Of a stretch of DNA of 55,263 nt, positions 44,002 through 53,705 are shown piece by piece. Each line of letters begins with the position of its first letter. The stretch's first letter is position 1. The position numbers were made by a program, and so were the translations under genes. The DNA is from Oscillospiraceae bacterium (GTDB taxonomy: Bacteria > Bacillota > Clostridia > Oscillospirales > Oscillospiraceae), in NCBI GenBank assembly GCA_009786445.1, contig WQTE01000002.1:1-55263 (forward strand), given 5' to 3'. The notes below the pieces were generated by a model that saw nothing but the letters and a program-made list of their open reading frames with translations, ran no database searches and was not told where the DNA came from.

Positions 44002-45207
44002 CTAAATTAATGCTTGCCATCTAAAACCGGCATTATTGCTGCTGAGCTTTTCAAGCATTCCCGCAGGGTCTTTGCACTTAGCAATAAACATCATAGCAGC
44101 AATGATATAAGGCTTGAAGCCCGCTTCTTTATACAGAGGCACACGATAACGCTCAAATACAGATGCCTCAACCTCACCCATCTCACAACTCACACCGGAA
44201 ATATCGGCAGGCAGACAGTGCATATACAGTGCCGAGCCGTTTTTCGTGAGCTTCATCATATCTTCCGTACAAGTCCAGCTTTTGTGCAGCGCATTTTGCC
44301 CCAGAAGCTCCTTTTCAAGTGCCTTTATACCGGCATCATCGCCATCGCCGTAAAGATTTGTCCTCTTTTCCATTGCAGCATAGGGAGCCCAGCTCTTTGG
44401 ATAGACAATATCGGCATCACGGAAAGCCTCTTTCATATCACCTGTTTTCGTAAACCTTCCGCCATGCTCCTTAGCATTTTTCTCGGCGATATCCACCACA
44501 TCGCTCATCACATCATAGCCCTCGGGATGAGCTAGGCAAACATCCATGCCAAAACGTGACATCAGCCCGATAATACCTTGCGGCACAGAAAGCGGCTTGC
44601 CATATGACGGCGAATAAGCCCATGTCATAGCTATTTTCTTACCCTTTAAATTCTCTACACCGCCGAAGTGGTGGATGATGTGGAGCATATCTGCCATCGA
44701 CTGGGTCGGATGGTCAATATCGCACTGCAAGTTCACAAGCGTTGGCCGTTGCTCTAAAACACCGTCACGATGCCCCTCCGCAACAGCATTTGCCACTTCC
44801 TTCATGTATGTGTTGCCCTTGCCGATATACATATCATCACGAATCCCAATGACATCAGCCATAAAAGAGACCATATTAGCTGTTTCGCGAACAGTCTCTC
44901 CATGTGCAATCTGGCTCTTTCCCTCATCGAGATCCTGCACCGCAAGACCGAGCATATTTGCAGCAGAGGCATATGAAAAACGTGTTCTCGTAGAGTTGTC
45001 TCTGAAAAGACTGACAGCAAGTCCGCTGTCAAAAATCCTCACGGACTTGTTTGCAAGCCTAAGCTGACGAAGCGCATCTGCAACAGTAAACACCGCACTT
45101 ACTTCATCATCAGACTTTTCCCAAGTCAGTAAAAAATCATCGTTATACATCTTATCGGTTTTGAGCTCTCTAATTCTCTCAATCAAATTAATTATATCCA
45201 TATGCAA
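44002..45207 (-). CDS. ygeW: Knotted carbamoyltransferase YgeW
   Basis: A 401-residue carbamoyltransferase of the YgeW group, related to ornithine and aspartate transcarbamylases. The carbamoyl phosphate site is LFRDNSTRTRFSYASAANML, with IDHPTQSMADML and the later MHCLPADI. Its natural substrate in E. coli is unresolved; the gene is repeatedly found in purine and allantoin-type clusters. TTG at 45207 is seven bases from AAAGGA; ATG at 45201 is 13 bases away, so the TTG start is favoured. A TG-A-TACAAT box lies about 20 bases upstream. Confidence 0.92.
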   Translation of the reverse strand: MHMDIINLIERIRELKTDKMYNDDFLLTWEKSDDEVSAVFTVADALRQLRLANKSVRIFDSGLAVSLFRDNSTRTRFSYASAANMLGLAVQDLDEGKSQIAHGETVRETANMVSFMADVIGIRDDMYIGKGNTYMKEVANAVAEGHRDGVLEQRPTLVNLQCDIDHPTQSMADMLHIIHHFGGVENLKGKKIAMTWAYSPSYGKPLSVPQGIIGLMSRFGMDVCLAHPEGYDVMSDVVDIAEKNAKEHGGRFTKTGDMKEAFRDADIVYPKSWAPYAAMEKRTNLYGDGDDAGIKALEKELLGQNALHKSWTCTEDMMKLTKNGSALYMHCLPADISGVSCEMGEVEASVFERYRVPLYKEAGFKPYIIAAMMFIAKCKDPAGMLEKLSSNNAGFRWQALI

Positions 45208-45287
45208 CCATACATCCTTTCACGTTTCGTATGATTGTATCACAAATTTTATCAATCGTCCACCAAAACTAAAATCATCTGACCCTC

Positions 45288-45316
45288 TTGCCGTTCTTTC
45301 TCTGATGTGATATACT
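45288..45316 (+). promoter_or_regulatory. Promoter of the DUF1028 gene
   Basis: TTGCCG (45288-45293), a 17-base spacer and extended -10 TG-A-TATACT (45308-45316) predict a transcript starting near 45323, so almost the whole 90-base leader hairpin region is transcribed. Confidence 0.65.
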
Positions 45317-45414
45317 TCCCCTGCGCTAAGCCGCAAATGATGCACGTTAATGACCATTACTTTAATGAGTCGTTTTGTGCATGAAGATTTTTGGAAGGAA
45401 TGGTCATTATTATG
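45305..45414 (+). promoter_or_regulatory. Structured leader with masked ribosome binding site (copy B)
   Basis: AATGACCATT (45349-45358) pairs over ten bases with AATGGTCATT (45399-45408), and after one mismatch CTTT (45360-45363) pairs with GGAA, covering the GGAAGG ribosome binding site (45393-45398). The loop holds GTCGTTTTGTGC. An upstream block (GCCGCAAATGATGCACGTTA) is nearly identical to that of copy C before the YgeY gene. A 15-codon frame starting ATGATGCACG (45337-45384) has no ribosome binding site. Confidence 0.7.
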
Positions 45415-46293
45415 AAAAGCGATTATTTAAAAAGGTGCATTTCCACATACTCAATTGTTGGCTGCGACCCTGACCGCGAGGAAGTAGGTATCGCAGTGCA
45501 GTCAAAATTCCCTGCTGTCGGCAGTGCCGTACCGTGGGCAAAAGGCGGCATTGGCGCAGTAGCGACACAGGCATGGGCAAATCTATCTTACGGCAACACG
45601 GGACTTGAGCTTTTGCAGCAAGGGCTTCATCCCGAGGAAGTCATAAAAAAAATGACAGATGCCGACGAAGGAAAAGACGTGAGGCAAGTAGGTGTCGTGG
45701 ACGTAAAAGGCAGGAGTGCCACTTTTACGGGAAAGGACTGCACAGACTGGGCAGGTGGAATAGCGGAAAAGAACTTTGCGGCACAAGGCAATATTTTGAC
45801 AGGGGCAAATGTAGTTGAAGCAATGGCAAAAACCTTTGTTGATACCAAAGGCGACCTGGCAACAAAACTTATGGAATCTCTCACGGCAGGGCAAAACGCA
45901 GGCGGCGACAGCCGTGGAATGCAGTCTGCCGCAATTTATATCGTCAAAGTTGGAGCAGGTTATGGCGGATTCTCTGACAGACTCGTGGATTTGCGCACAG
46001 ACGACCACAAAAACCCCATTGCGGAACTGAGTCGTTTGCTTGATATGTCTCGCTTCTATTTTGGCAAAACAAAAGAAGGCAATATCTCCAAAATCGAAGG
46101 AGACGTAAAAAGCTATTTATTAAGTGTATTGACTAAAAGCGGTCACTACAGCGGCGACACAAATAGTGACTGGAATCAGGAAATGCACGATGCATTTAAT
46201 TTATACAGCCTTACAGAGAATTTTGACGAGCGACTTGCTCCCTTTGGTATGATAGACAACGAAGTGCTGGAGTTCATGAAAAACAACTGCTGA
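45412..46293 (+). CDS. DUF1028 protein, Ntn-hydrolase-like
   Basis: A 293-residue protein of the DUF1028 family (COG3342, described as Ntn-hydrolase superfamily, function unknown). STYSIVGCDPDREEVGIAVQ with SAVPWAKGGIGAVATQAWAN is the hallmark, and GGDSRGMQSAAIYIVK is conserved. In the family the chain usually begins at the T/S residue after Met; here about ten residues precede it. I take ATG 45412, at the end of the shared leader; ATG 45400 would abut the ribosome binding site. It is divergent from ygeW and may hydrolyse an amide in the same pathway, which is inference. Confidence 0.88.
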   Translation: MKSDYLKRCISTYSIVGCDPDREEVGIAVQSKFPAVGSAVPWAKGGIGAVATQAWANLSYGNTGLELLQQGLHPEEVIKKMTDADEGKDVRQVGVVDVKGRSATFTGKDCTDWAGGIAEKNFAAQGNILTGANVVEAMAKTFVDTKGDLATKLMESLTAGQNAGGDSRGMQSAAIYIVKVGAGYGGFSDRLVDLRTDDHKNPIAELSRLLDMSRFYFGKTKEGNISKIEGDVKSYLLSVLTKSGHYSGDTNSDWNQEMHDAFNLYSLTENFDERLAPFGMIDNEVLEFMKNNC

Positions 46294-46321
46294 CCGGTGC
46301 TCTATCCGCACTTAACTTCTT

Positions 46322-46726
46322 TCATATTATAAGCGATAGCAGTAGTTGCACAAGCGCTGCTATCGCTATAATGCATATGCCGAGATAAATAAACTCGTAT
46401 GCTAACTTACGTTTTTGCTCTTTTTTTTCCATCATAAACGAAGCGTAATTTGAGTGGTCTATGAGCTTATTGTCTTTTAGCTTATGGTGAACCGTCAGGC
46501 GTGTCGGAATCATAAATATTACCAGACCAATCATAACAATAATCGCTCCAACAAGAAAATTTGCACGAAAGATATAGGCAAGCGTAAAAAAGCCTGCTGC
46601 CATTCGCCCGTAGATCAAAGCCGCAACACATATTACAGCGATTGATATAACCGAATGCAGCAGGATTTTACCAATTTTTGACAAATTAATTTTAGATAAA
46701 TTCATATTAAAATCATGTAGCAACAT
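46322..46726 (-). CDS. Small membrane protein of unknown function
   Basis: This 134-residue protein has three or four hydrophobic segments (about 22-44, 48-78, 113-133) and a short charged cytoplasmic stretch, HHKLKDNKLIDHSN. I do not recognise the family. ATG 46726 overlaps dppF by 14 bases; ATG 46705 (MNLSKINLSKIGK) is an alternative, and neither has a good ribosome binding site. It is the last gene of the dpp-type operon. An 11-bp inverted repeat lies inside its final codons. Confidence 0.65.
   Translation of the reverse strand: MLLHDFNMNLSKINLSKIGKILLHSVISIAVICVAALIYGRMAAGFFTLAYIFRANFLVGAIIVMIGLVIFMIPTRLTVHHKLKDNKLIDHSNYASFMMEKKEQKRKLAYEFIYLGICIIAIAALVQLLLSLII
46332..46367. terminator. 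Inverted repeat between converging genes
   Basis: AGCGATAGCAG (46332-46342) and CTGCTATCGCT (46357-46367) form a perfect 11-bp stem. It lies 38 bases after the DUF1028 stop and overlaps the 3' coding end of the convergent membrane protein. It could stop DUF1028 transcripts, though no T run follows. Confidence 0.4.
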
Positions 46727-47663
46727 GACATGCTACAAATCTTGTTTCCGAAACCTGTTTAAGCTCGGGGTCCGTATCTTTGCAGATATCTTTTCGGCAA
46801 AAACACCTGCCATAAAACCTACAGCCGGGAGGCGGCTCTATCGGGTTTGGAACATCGCCTTCCAAAATAATTCGTTCTCTTTTCTTATCTACCCTCGGAA
46901 TGGGAATCGCCGACAGCAGTGCTTTTGTGTACGGGTGCAGCGGATTTTTGAAAATCGAACTGTAATCTGACATTTCTACGATTTTCCCCAGATACATAAC
47001 GGCAATATTTTTACTCACATGCTTAATTACACCCAAATCATGGGATATAAACAGATATGTAAGTTTAAACTCTTTTTGAAGCTCATCCATCAGGTTTAGA
47101 ATCTGAGCCTGAATTGAGACATCTAAAGCGGAAACAGGCTCGTCCTGTACGATGAAAGAAGGATTGAGCGCCAAAGCACGGGCAATACCGATGCGCTGCC
47201 GTCTGCCGCCGTCGAGTTCGTGCGGATATGAGTTTTCAAAGCGAGATGCAAGCCCCACAGTATCCATGAGCTTAATCACACGTTTATATAAATCAGCTCT
47301 GTTTGACGTTTTTTTGTTTATAACAAGCGGTTCGCCTATTATTTCTGCAACAGTCATTCTGGGGTTGAGAGATGCAAACGGATCTTGAAAAACAATTTGA
47401 GCGTTTTCTCTAAACCGTCTCAATTCCTTTTTATTAAACGCCAGCACGTCAGCACCACCAAACAAAACCTCTCCCGCGGTGGATTCCAAAAGACGTAGGA
47501 CAACTCTCCCGGTGGTGGATTTCCCACAGCCTGACTCGCCAACCAACCCAAGAGTCTCACCTCTATTGATGGTAAAAGAAATATCATCAACCGCGTGCAA
47601 CATACCCTTGGTAGTCTTAAAGTATTTTTTCAGGTTCTTGACCTCTAAAAGAGTGTTGGACAA
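46713..47663 (-). CDS. dppF: Dipeptide/oligopeptide ABC transporter ATPase, DppF type
   Basis: A 316-residue ATPase with Walker A GESGCGKSTTGR, signature ELDGGRRQRIGIARAL and Walker B FIVQDEPVSALDVS. The C-terminal oligo_HPY region has LHPYTKALLSAIP and the cysteine-containing GCRFYGRCFCRKDIC, which binds an Fe-S cluster in some homologues. The signature reads DGGRRQR rather than SGGQRQR, a mild departure. It starts four bases after dppD. Confidence 0.93.
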   Translation of the reverse strand: MSNTLLEVKNLKKYFKTTKGMLHAVDDISFTINRGETLGLVGESGCGKSTTGRVVLRLLESTAGEVLFGGADVLAFNKKELRRFRENAQIVFQDPFASLNPRMTVAEIIGEPLVINKKTSNRADLYKRVIKLMDTVGLASRFENSYPHELDGGRRQRIGIARALALNPSFIVQDEPVSALDVSIQAQILNLMDELQKEFKLTYLFISHDLGVIKHVSKNIAVMYLGKIVEMSDYSSIFKNPLHPYTKALLSAIPIPRVDKKRERIILEGDVPNPIEPPPGCRFYGRCFCRKDICKDTDPELKQVSETRFVACHVAT

Positions 47664-47666
47664 AAC

Positions 47667-48638
47667 TTAACCACCTCCATCAAAAAGCAGGCATTTCACG
47701 TAATGATTTTCGGAAATCTCTGTGCGTTTTGGCAAAATTTCCGAGCATTGCGGCATTGCAAGGTCACAACGTGGGTGAAACGGACAGCCGGTTGGAAGAT
47801 TAGTCGGATCCGGCATAAGCCCTTTTATTGGTTTTAATACCGAATCGTCACTATCAATATCCGGTATTGAGTTAAATAGTCCGATAGTGTAAGGATGCTT
47901 TGGATTTGTAAAAAGCTCCTCTTTTCCCGCCTGCTCAACAACGCTCCCCGCATACATTATAGCTACGTTATCACATATCTCCGCAACAATACCTAAATCA
48001 TGTGTTATCATAACCATGGCAGTGTTGAATTCTTTCTTTAGTTCCTTCATCAGTTCAAGCACTTGAGCCTGTATTGTCACATCAAGGGCGGTGGTTGGCT
48101 CATCGGCGATTAAAAGCACGGGGTTACACGCAAGTGCAATTGCGATAACGACCCTCTGGCGCATTCCCCCTGAAAATTGGTGAGGAAACTCCTTCGCTCT
48201 ATCAGCTCTTATGCCTACTTTCAAAAGCATTTCATCTGCCTTTTCCTTTGCCTCTTTAGCGGTGAGATTTTCATGCAGTAACACAACTTCGGCAATCTGG
48301 TCACGCACAGTCATTATAGGATTGAGGCTCGTCATAGGATCTTGAAAAATCATTGAAATTTTGTTCCCGCGAACTTGCCTGAGTTCAGCCTCACTTTTTT
48401 CAAAAAGCTTTTCACCCTCAAACTCGACTTCCCCGTTAATCACCTTACCCGGAGGGTTCGGTACGAGACCCATGATACTGAGTGCAGTAGTCGTTTTCCC
48501 TGCTCCGGTTTCACCAACCAGCCCAAGGGTTTCGCCCTTGTTAAGCGACAGATTTAAGTCGTTAACGGCATGGACTGTGCCATCGTCAGTGATATAATGT
48601 ACAGTCAAATCTTCTATTTTAAGTAATATATCCGACAT
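47667..48638 (-). CDS. dppD: Dipeptide/oligopeptide ABC transporter ATPase, DppD type
   Basis: A 323-residue ATPase with Walker [13 protein letters not shown], signature [16 protein letters not shown] and Walker [15 protein letters not shown]. The oligo_HPY tail has [16 protein letters not shown] and [16 protein letters not shown]. With DppF it forms the heterodimeric motor of the importer. It starts 14 bases after dppC. Confidence 0.94.
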   Translation of the reverse strand: MSDILLKIEDLTVHYITDDGTVHAVNDLNLSLNKGETLGLVGETGAGKTTTALSIMGLVPNPPGKVINGEVEFEGEKLFEKSEAELRQVRGNKISMIFQDPMTSLNPIMTVRDQIAEVVLLHENLTAKEAKEKADEMLLKVGIRADRAKEFPHQFSGGMRQRVVIAIALACNPVLLIADEPTTALDVTIQAQVLELMKELKKEFNTAMVMITHDLGIVAEICDNVAIMYAGSVVEQAGKEELFTNPKHPYTIGLFNSIPDIDSDDSVLKPIKGLMPDPTNLPTGCPFHPRCDLAMPQCSEILPKRTEISENHYVKCLLFDGGG

Positions 48639-48652
48639 CTTTTCACCTCAGA

Positions 48653-49552
48653 TTACTTTTTAAGCCTTGGGTCGAATGCATCACGCAGACCGTCGCCCAT
48701 CATATTTAGGGCAAAAATCATAATAGCTATTGCCATTCCCGGGAACATAACCATATGCCAGTGGTCACGGATATACATTCTTCCTTCGGAAAGCATTGCG
48801 CCCCATTCGGGTGTTGGCGGTTGTATGCCGATTCCGAGGAAACTCAGTGCAGCAGCCCATAAAATGGCGTACGCAAGACCCATTGTCGCTTGAACAATTA
48901 TCGGCGCAATGCAATTTGGAAGAACATGCTTCCTGATAATCCTAAACTTGCTCGCCCCAATAGAGTATGCAGCTTCAATAAACTCCTGCTCTTTTACTGT
49001 AAGCACGGAGGCTCTCATAACGCGGGCATAAAGCGGCAAAGCACCGATACCTACAGCAAGAACAATGCTCATCATCCCCGGTCGCATTGCAGCCGCAATG
49101 GAAATTGCAAGCAAAATCGGAGGAATCGAAAGAAGAACATCAATGAAGCGCATAAGGATATTCTCGGCAACTTTACCGAAAAATCCGGCAATCGCACCAA
49201 CTATAACACCCAGAGTCATAGAGAAAGTAACAACAATAAAACCAACAAGCAACGAAACCCTTGAACCGTGAACAACTCGCGCAAAAATATCGCGCCCAAA
49301 CTCATCCGTGCCCATAATATGCTCTGCATTCGGAGCTTGAAATCTGTTACCGAGATTGTGAATATCATAACCGGGATTGCGCCCGTCACTCGGAGCTATA
49401 ACATCTGCAAAAAGCGCAACCAGAACCATAAAAACAACAACACAAAGCCCGGTCATCGCAATCGGACTCTTACGAAATCGCCGCCAAACATCGTGCAATT
49501 GGCTCCGCTTTTTCTTAGACTCATTATTAACATTTACAGTAACATCACCCAT
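48653..49552 (-). CDS. dppC: Dipeptide/oligopeptide ABC transporter permease, DppC type
   Basis: A 299-residue membrane protein with an N-terminal cytoplasmic extension (VWRRFRKSPIAMTGL), the OppC-type loop (GTDEFGRDIFARVVHG) and five or six membrane segments. The coupling helix reads EAAYSIGASKFRIIRKHVLP, the EAA motif that contacts the ATPases. It follows dppB by 41 bases. Confidence 0.93.
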   Translation of the reverse strand: MGDVTVNVNNESKKKRSQLHDVWRRFRKSPIAMTGLCVVVFMVLVALFADVIAPSDGRNPGYDIHNLGNRFQAPNAEHIMGTDEFGRDIFARVVHGSRVSLLVGFIVVTFSMTLGVIVGAIAGFFGKVAENILMRFIDVLLSIPPILLAISIAAAMRPGMMSIVLAVGIGALPLYARVMRASVLTVKEQEFIEAAYSIGASKFRIIRKHVLPNCIAPIIVQATMGLAYAILWAAALSFLGIGIQPPTPEWGAMLSEGRMYIRDHWHMVMFPGMAIAIMIFALNMMGDGLRDAFDPRLKK

Positions 49553-49593
49553 AATATCAAGTTCACCTTAAATAAAATTACTCTCTGCTGCCG

Positions 49594-50520
49594 TTACTTG
49601 TATTGAGAACGTATTCGCGGGTCAACATAAGCATATATAACATCAACAATCAAATTGACCAAGCTAAACGTCAGAGCAAGCAGCAGAACACCACCCTGTA
49701 TTACAGGATAATCCCTCCTGGCTATTGCATCGACCATGAATCGGCCGATTCCGGCTATTGAAAATATATTTTCCGTTAAAATCGCACCACCCAGAAGCAC
49801 ACCAATCTCAAGACCCACAATCGTTATAACAGGAATCAGTGCGTTTTTAAGTGCATGTCGGAAAATGATTACAGAACCTTTTTGCCCTTTTGCTTTTGCC
49901 GTCCTGATGTAATCCTGGCGAAGTACCTCCAGCATACTGGAGCGTGTCATTCTCATTATTATTGCCGCAGACGAGATTCCTATTGAAAAGGAAGGTAAAA
50001 TCCACTGACTCGGCGTGTCAAATCCTGAAGTCGGCAACCAACCGAGTTGAACGCCAAATAACAAAATCAACATCAAACTGAGCCAGAAGTTTGGAATTGA
50101 AATACCCATAAGTCCAACAAAAGTGGCAGCACCGTCAAAGACCGAGTATTGCTTTGTAGCACTAAGTATTCCAAGCGGAACGCCAATCAAAACAGCAATA
50201 ATTATACTCATTGCCGTCAGGTGCATCGTCGTTGGGAAGCGGCTTATTATTTCATCAAAAACAGGCCTACCGGTCGCAAATGATGTGCCAAAGTCCAGTC
50301 TGGCGACATTGGTGATATATCTGAAGTACTGAACGGCAAACGGGTCATTTAGTCCAAGTTGCTCGCGCAGTTGCTCAACCTGCTCCTCCGGTGCCTGAAT
50401 CCCTGCAAGCATACGGGCCGGGTCGCCTTCTGTAATATATGTCAATGTAAATATAACAAATGTGACTCCAATCAAAACCGGAACCATCATCAATAATCTG
50501 CGCAGTATATACTTATGCAA
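49594..50520 (-). CDS. dppB: Dipeptide/oligopeptide ABC transporter permease, DppB type
   Basis: A 308-residue inner-membrane component with RRLLMMVPVLIGVTFVIF as first helix, the YFRYITNVARLDFGTSF region and the EAA-like coupling segment TAKAKGQKGSVIIFRHALKN. Six membrane helices are expected. It lies 91 bases after the binding protein gene, with a strong hairpin in between. Confidence 0.93.
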   Translation of the reverse strand: MHKYILRRLLMMVPVLIGVTFVIFTLTYITEGDPARMLAGIQAPEEQVEQLREQLGLNDPFAVQYFRYITNVARLDFGTSFATGRPVFDEIISRFPTTMHLTAMSIIIAVLIGVPLGILSATKQYSVFDGAATFVGLMGISIPNFWLSLMLILLFGVQLGWLPTSGFDTPSQWILPSFSIGISSAAIIMRMTRSSMLEVLRQDYIRTAKAKGQKGSVIIFRHALKNALIPVITIVGLEIGVLLGGAILTENIFSIAGIGRFMVDAIARRDYPVIQGGVLLLALTFSLVNLIVDVIYAYVDPRIRSQYK

Positions 50521-50559
50521 GCGACCATCACCTCCTCGCCTCAGGTTCCTTCTGTGCTA

Positions 50560-50587
50560 TCGGCAAGGGGCTAGAGCCCCTTGCCGA
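50560..50587 (-). promoter_or_regulatory. Intercistronic hairpin between the binding protein gene and dppB
   Basis: TCGGCAAGGGGCT and AGCCCCTTGCCGA form a nearly continuous 12-13 bp GC-rich stem with a minimal loop. No T run follows on the minus strand. In ABC operons such hairpins usually protect the binding-protein mRNA and lower downstream expression. Confidence 0.75.
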
Positions 50588-50611
50588 CAAATCCTATTAA
50601 GACTTTGGAAA

Positions 50612-52156
50612 TTAACCAAAGAATACGTTCCAGAGATCAATGATTCCGGTCGGGTTCACACCAAATCCGCGAACACTTGCAACAGCGGCATGAAGTCTTT
50701 CATCGTGATGGATATTGAGAATATTTGCCGCTTCAAACGCTTGCTCTTGAACCAGCCTGTAAATCTCAGCTCTGCGGGCGGAATCTAACGTCGAGCGACC
50801 TTCTTCAAGCAACGCATCAGTTGCCGGATTACTGTAGAAAGACTGATTTCCACCGAAGGGGAATCCGCTTGAATGGTGGGTATCAAACAGACCGTAGTCT
50901 GCATCCCCTGTAATCGTGTTCCATGAGAGGAGCATCAACTCATGCTCACCGGCAAGGACACGGTCGAGGTATGCACCCCACTCAAATTGCAAAATTTCTG
51001 CATCAATGTTGATTTCCCTGAGCATACTTGCAATCATAACTGCAAGTTGTGCATATATCTGGTTTTCGCTATTAAACTCCAGTGTGGTGGAGAAACCGTC
51101 TGCAAAACCTGCTTCAGCCATCAGTTCTCTTGCTCTGTCAAGGTTTTGTGCACGGGGTGCAATAGAATGATGATAGACGACAACAGGGGTAAGGAAGCTG
51201 TCAGCCGGGGAGCCTGTACCCTCGTATGCAGTGTATGAGAGCAACGGAATATCAAGAGCATAAGCTATCGCATGACGTACGCGAATGTCATTAAACGGAG
51301 CCTTCTCGCATTGAAACGCCATGAAATGTGTTTCAATACTTGAACTTCTGTGAACGTTGAGATTGTCGTGTGCCTCTATACGCGGCAAGTCACTGGGGTT
51401 TACATCCCATGCAATATGCGCTCCGCCGGTCTCAATTTCAATGAGTCGGGCAGTACCTTCCGGCATGGCGCGCCACGTGATTCTGTTAATACCGGCATTT
51501 TCTCCCCACCAATTCTCATTGGCAACAAGCTCTACCCTGTCATCAAGCACTATGCTCTCTTGAATGAAAGCACCGGTTCCGATCGGATTATCATTTGTAG
51601 TGTCAGGGTGGATAATGGCTGTTCCGCTGTGGGTCAGGTGACGGCGAATGGGCGCAAACGGAGCGGCCAGATTAATCGTTAAGTTAAGCTCATCATTAAC
51701 TTCAATGTTATCGACCATTGAGATTAAAAAGCCGACAAGAGGTGAATTCATTGTGTGGTACAAGGAGTCTCTGACGACCTCGGCATTTACCGGATCTCCG
51801 TTGTGGAAAGTGACACCCGGACGTAGCGTTATGTTAAGTGAAGTTGCATCCTCTGACATCTCTGAACTCTCGGCAAGCGCATACTCAATTTCCATTGTCG
51901 CATAATTGAGCCTAAAGAGCGGGTCGAACACCAGATTGAGTAAGTATGCAGAGTTCATGTCGAGTGCTTCATGAGGGTGCATGTTTACAGCAAGCCCTCT
52001 CGCAACGACAATTAAGTGATCATCCACTGCAGGAACTGCATCGCCGCCATTTGCACCGGCACCGCCGTTTGCAGCCGAATCATCTTGCGCGCAGGCCGCT
52101 ACCAGGGCGGCAATCATTGCAAAAAGCATAAGTGTCGCAATTAATCTTTTCTTCAT
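50612..52156 (-). CDS. dppA: Dipeptide/oligopeptide-binding lipoprotein
   Basis: A 514-residue solute-binding protein of family 5. The start is ATG 52156 after GGAGGA; an upstream ATG at 52189 lacks a ribosome binding site. The signal peptide (MKKRLIATLMLFAMIAA) ends with lipobox LVAAC, followed by a Gly/Asn/Ala-rich linker. The SBP_bac_5 fold begins at VARGLAVNMHPHEALDMNSA. In this island it may carry peptides or ureido or purine-derived compounds; the sequence cannot decide. It is the first gene of the transporter operon. Confidence 0.93.
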   Translation of the reverse strand: MKKRLIATLMLFAMIAALVAACAQDDSAANGGAGANGGDAVPAVDDHLIVVARGLAVNMHPHEALDMNSAYLLNLVFDPLFRLNYATMEIEYALAESSEMSEDATSLNITLRPGVTFHNGDPVNAEVVRDSLYHTMNSPLVGFLISMVDNIEVNDELNLTINLAAPFAPIRRHLTHSGTAIIHPDTTNDNPIGTGAFIQESIVLDDRVELVANENWWGENAGINRITWRAMPEGTARLIEIETGGAHIAWDVNPSDLPRIEAHDNLNVHRSSSIETHFMAFQCEKAPFNDIRVRHAIAYALDIPLLSYTAYEGTGSPADSFLTPVVVYHHSIAPRAQNLDRARELMAEAGFADGFSTTLEFNSENQIYAQLAVMIASMLREINIDAEILQFEWGAYLDRVLAGEHELMLLSWNTITGDADYGLFDTHHSSGFPFGGNQSFYSNPATDALLEEGRSTLDSARRAEIYRLVQEQAFEAANILNIHHDERLHAAVASVRGFGVNPTGIIDLWNVFFG

Positions 52157-52242
52157 TTTCTTTTCCTCCATATTATTTAACCTAACCATCCTCTCGCATA
52201 AGTCCTTGGTTAATAATACAGAAGCTTACCACATACATAATA

Positions 52243-52272
52243 ATAATACAACATTTATTCACATTTCCGCAA
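52243..52272 (-). promoter_or_regulatory. Possible promoter of the transporter operon
   Basis: On the minus strand TTGCGG (52267-52272) and TATTAT (52243-52248) are 18 bases apart, about 87 bases upstream of the binding protein start. The region between 52190 and 52385 is AT-rich and otherwise empty. Confidence 0.45.
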
Positions 52273-52385
52273 TATTTCGTTCTTTATTACAACTTTGAGG
52301 AAAAGGATGGATAGTTTTTTGTTTGAGTTGTCACCGATTTCGTAAACTTGCAGAAAACAGCACAACTGCAAAGCCTTTAGAGACT

Positions 52386-53705
52386 CTACCCGGTTGTGTC
52401 TAAATACATCCCCGGCAACGTTGCATAAACAGCAGCCGCCGTAACCAGATCCTGTTTCCAAGTCTTTTCGTTCGGAGCATGTGCCTCTGCCTCCGCTCCC
52501 GGTCCGAACCCGATACAAGGGATTGCGTGCCTACCCATAATTGTGACACCATTTGTTGAAAAAGTCCACTTGTCAATCAAAGCTCGCTTCTTTCGCTCTT
52601 CATCTGTCCCTGCCGAGCCGAAGCGACTTGCACCGTATAGCTTGTAATAGCTGCGTGTCAAAGCCTTTGTAACGGGATGGTCTTCAGGGATAACCCATGT
52701 AGGAAAATAACACTCAATCGGATAAACCAAATCGGTATAAGACGGGCGATCGTAGTTATACATAGAAACAGACACATCATCTCCGTATTTTATCACAGCG
52801 GGCAAATTTCTAATCTCGTCAAGGCAACTCTCCCATGTCTCACCCGCTGTCATGCGCCTGTCAAGCGAAACAGAGCAAGAATCCGCAACAGCGCATCTGC
52901 TGGGCGAAGTAAAGAAAATCTCGCTTGCAGTGATAGTCCCGCGACCCAGAAACCGCGCCTGCTCCCACTCGGAATTAAACTTTTCAAAGAGCATTTTAAC
53001 AAGACCCTTTATTTCAGTATTATCGTTGCCATCATTTTCATTGAGACAACGCACATCTTGTAAAATATCTGCCATCTTGTAGATGGCATTATCCCCGCGA
53101 TCCGGCGCACTGCCGTGGCAAGAGACGCCTTTCACATCGACCCGAATTTCCATGCGGCCACGCTGTCCGCGATATATTCCGCCGTCCGTAGGCTCTGTGA
53201 GCACGACAAACTCAGGCTTTATGCCACTCTCTTTGATTATATAATCCCAGCAAAGACCGTCACAGTCCTCCTCCTGGACAGTTGCCGTGACCAAAAGCGT
53301 TAATTTGTCACCTATTAAGTCAAGGTCTTTCATTATTTTCACACCGTAAACGGCACTGACGATGCCGCCAAGTTGATCTGACCCGCCGCGGCCACCGACT
53401 TCTTCATCGCTTTCATATCCGTCAAACGGGTCAAATGTCCAGTTCTCAAGATTACCTACACCTACATGGTCGATATGCCCGTCAAATGCAATCAACATTT
53501 CACCCTTTCCCATGTATCCGAGCAGATTGCCCATGCTGTCAATATCCACACGGTCAAAGCCAAGTTTCCGCATTTCCTCTGCAACTCGCTTTACTTTAGC
53601 TTTCTCAAAACCGCTCTCACCCGGAATCTTTACCAGATCTCGCAAAAACCGCACCATATCGTCCTTATAGTGTTCCGCTCTCATTTTGATTTTATCAAGC
53701 TTCAT
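52386..53705 (-). CDS. ygeY: YgeY-type M20 family metallohydrolase
   Basis: A 439-residue zinc-dependent hydrolase of the M20/ArgE/DapE family, closest to YgeY, the hydrolase genetically linked to selenium-dependent molybdenum hydroxylases. Metal ligands appear in [22 protein letters not shown] and the EED of [10 protein letters not shown], and the lid domain in [15 protein letters not shown] with CHGSAPDRG. The start is ATG 53705, directly after the conserved leader; longer in-frame readings to 53768 run through leader C. Probable role: opening or deacylating a ureido or amino acid intermediate. Its 5' end overlaps a 48-codon leader frame by 11 bases. Confidence 0.88.
   Translation of the reverse strand: MKLDKIKMRAEHYKDDMVRFLRDLVKIPGESGFEKAKVKRVAEEMRKLGFDRVDIDSMGNLLGYMGKGEMLIAFDGHIDHVGVGNLENWTFDPFDGYESDEEVGGRGGSDQLGGIVSAVYGVKIMKDLDLIGDKLTLLVTATVQEEDCDGLCWDYIIKESGIKPEFVVLTEPTDGGIYRGQRGRMEIRVDVKGVSCHGSAPDRGDNAIYKMADILQDVRCLNENDGNDNTEIKGLVKMLFEKFNSEWEQARFLGRGTITASEIFFTSPSRCAVADSCSVSLDRRMTAGETWESCLDEIRNLPAVIKYGDDVSVSMYNYDRPSYTDLVYPIECYFPTWVIPEDHPVTKALTRSYYKLYGASRFGSAGTDEERKKRALIDKWTFSTNGVTIMGRHAIPCIGFGPGAEAEAHAPNEKTWKQDLVTAAAVYATLPGMYLDTTG

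Noticed and set aside
45305..45414. Known riboswitch or T-box as explanation for the shared leader
   Set aside because: I see no T-box GGTGGAACC motif and no core of purine, glycine, SAM, TPP or guanidine riboswitches. This is by eye only; an Rfam scan would decide.
52255..52518. An 87-codon minus-strand frame across the ygeY 3' end
   Set aside because: It overlaps ygeY in another frame, has no ribosome binding site and no recognisable family.
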